DNA of 6,139 nt. Source: an uncultured Atopobium sp. Lineage in GTDB: Bacteria; Actinomycetota; Coriobacteriia; Coriobacteriales; Atopobiaceae. Of the stretch, positions 5,076 through 6,139 are shown one piece after another (position 1 is the first letter of the stretch; every line of letters starts with the position of its first letter). The stretch lies in the NCBI GenBank assembly GCA_916720015.1, contig CAKAPZ010000060.1, positions 1-6,139 of the forward strand, given 5' to 3'. The notes beneath the pieces were generated by a model, which saw only the letters and a program-made list of their open reading frames with translations, had not been told where the DNA came from and made no database searches. A program made the position numbers and the translations under genes.

Positions 5076-6139
5076 TTAATCTTCCTTTATATTGTTCTGC
5101 CTTTGGTGCTTATAGAACTCTGCGAGGTGTACAAAGAGTAGGCCCAAGATTGCAGAAGCAAACGATGCGGCGAGAACAGCTACCTTAGCTGCAAGAATCT
5201 CTCCTGCATCAGGGAATGCAAGATTAGAGATAAGAATTGACATGGTAAAGCCAAGGCCGCCCATAAGACCTACGGCAGTAATCTGAATCCAATCAACTTT
5301 TGCAGGAAGCTTGCAAATCTTACATTTGACCAGCAACAACGTTACAAAAATAATTCCTAGTGGCTTACCAAGAACGGCACCAAAGAAAACGCCATGTGCA
5401 ATAGAGCTGCTCAATAGAGCAACGAAATCTGCTCCCACCAACGTAATCTGCGCGTTTACAAACGCAAAAATAGGCAGAACAACAAAGTTTACAAAGACGG
5501 AAATATAGTGCTCAACACGCTGAAGCGGTGGAGTTACGTGGTGCATGACCTGCTCGATGGAGTTAGCGCCATGTGTAAAGTCATGCTGACCCAAAACGTG
5601 ATGCTCGTCATCGTAGTGATCGTCAAGCTCACGAGCGCGTCTTGAAAGCCAGCTTCCCAGCTTGCTCAAGCGAACATCAGAGTGAGATGGCAAGAAGAAG
5701 GCAAGAAGAACGCCTGCAAGGGTTGCATGAATTCCCGAGTGGTACATGCAGACCCAGAGAACCAAACCAACAAGCAAATAAGGACCAGAAGAATAAATCT
5801 TTAGGCGATTCATTCCCCACAAAATAACAAGAACGCCAAGAGAAGCTGCTAACCAGGCAATATCTGGCGTGTGACCATAGAAAAGTGCAATGACCACAAT
5901 AGCCAGGATATCATCAGCAATTGCAAGTGTTTGGAAAAAGACCTTTGTTTGCGGACTAATTCTGTTGCCCAACAGCGACATGACACCCAGCGCAAACGCA
6001 ATATCGGTTGCAATTGGCGTTGCCCATCCATGAGGAGCAGTGCTTGCATTGAGTGCCAAATAAATGAGGGCAGGAACTGCGACACCACCAACAGCCGCAA
6101 GCATAGGAAGCATTGCCTGTCTTGGCTTTCTGAGCTGGC
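5076..6139 (-). CDS. nhaA: Na+/H+ antiporter NhaA, partial (N-terminus beyond right edge)
   Basis: NhaA exchanges internal Na+ for external protons across the cytoplasmic membrane, for pH and sodium homeostasis. The reading frame stays open to the window edge (LRKPRQ before MLPMLAAVGG, matching E. coli LRQAAFPVIAAIGG), so the Met at 6113 is internal and about 90 N-terminal residues are missing. Numbering from that Met, ATDIAFALGV holds D37 (E. coli D133) and LAIADDILAI holds D67 and D68 (D163/D164, the ion site). HSGIHATLAG holds H129 (H225), GKPLG holds K250 (K300) and GGLGFTMSI at 285-293 is the helix XI motif. E201-H202 match E252-H253, while E. coli H256 is Ser here. The loop between P142 and R199 is about 58 residues against 13 in E. 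coli and is rich in His, Asp and Glu. The C-terminus ends in a short charged tail. Confidence 0.95.
   Translation of the reverse strand, partial: QLRKPRQAMLPMLAAVGGVAVPALIYLALNASTAPHGWATPIATDIAFALGVMSLLGNRISPQTKVFFQTLAIADDILAIVVIALFYGHTPDIAWLAASLGVLVILWGMNRLKIYSSGPYLLVGLVLWVCMYHSGIHATLAGVLLAFFLPSHSDVRLSKLGSWLSRRARELDDHYDDEHHVLGQHDFTHGANSIEQVMHHVTPPLQRVEHYISVFVNFVVLPIFAFVNAQITLVGADFVALLSSSIAHGVFFGAVLGKPLGIIFVTLLLVKCKICKLPAKVDWIQITAVGLMGGLGFTMSILISNLAFPDAGEILAAKVAVLAASFASAILGLLFVHLAEFYKHQRQNNIKED

Overview
The window looks like chromosome of a moderate-GC (mid-40s % by eye) actinobacterium of the class Coriobacteriia, in the Atopobium/Lancefieldella/Olsenella range. That placement is inferred from three things: an archaeal-type topoisomerase I, a Gram-positive style TatA/TatC pair, and a MocR-type aspartate aminotransferase of the kind found in actinobacteria. 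No rRNA, tRNA, mobile element or CRISPR was seen. The sequence is densely coding, with no gene-free stretch longer than 90 bases.

Left part (1-3320, all minus strand, so read from right to left). A good sigma-70 type promoter (-35 TTGAAA, 17-base spacer, -10 TATCTT) at 3288-3316 precedes a five-gene co-directional block. The order is a membrane-anchored TPR protein, a STAS-domain anti-sigma factor antagonist, a TatA/TatB-family protein, TatC, and the first 204 codons of an archaeal-type DNA topoisomerase I that runs off the left edge. Gaps are short: 9 bases between TPR and STAS, 18 between tatA and tatC, and 34 between tatC and the topoisomerase. The exception is a 74-base gap between the STAS gene and tatA. 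It holds a perfect 12-bp hairpin that could end or attenuate transcription.

Middle (3340-5073). A 463-residue PLP-dependent aspartate aminotransferase (minus strand) is divergent from a small 89-residue protein of unknown function (plus strand). They share a 72-base intergenic region holding a clear -10 box for the aminotransferase.

Right part (5076-6139, minus strand). The C-terminal two thirds or more of an NhaA Na+/H+ antiporter, cut by the right edge, converges on the small gene with only 2 bases between stop codons. It carries a long His/Asp/Glu-rich cytoplasmic loop absent from E. coli NhaA.

Functionally, TatA and TatC would form the twin-arginine export machine for folded proteins. 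The TPR and STAS proteins upstream suggest a regulatory or scaffold function expressed with it, but nothing in the sequence proves a shared pathway. I do not see a wholly new multi-gene system. The most unusual items are the NhaA loop insertion, the TPR-STAS-tat-topoisomerase arrangement with its internal hairpin, and the unrecognised 89-residue protein.
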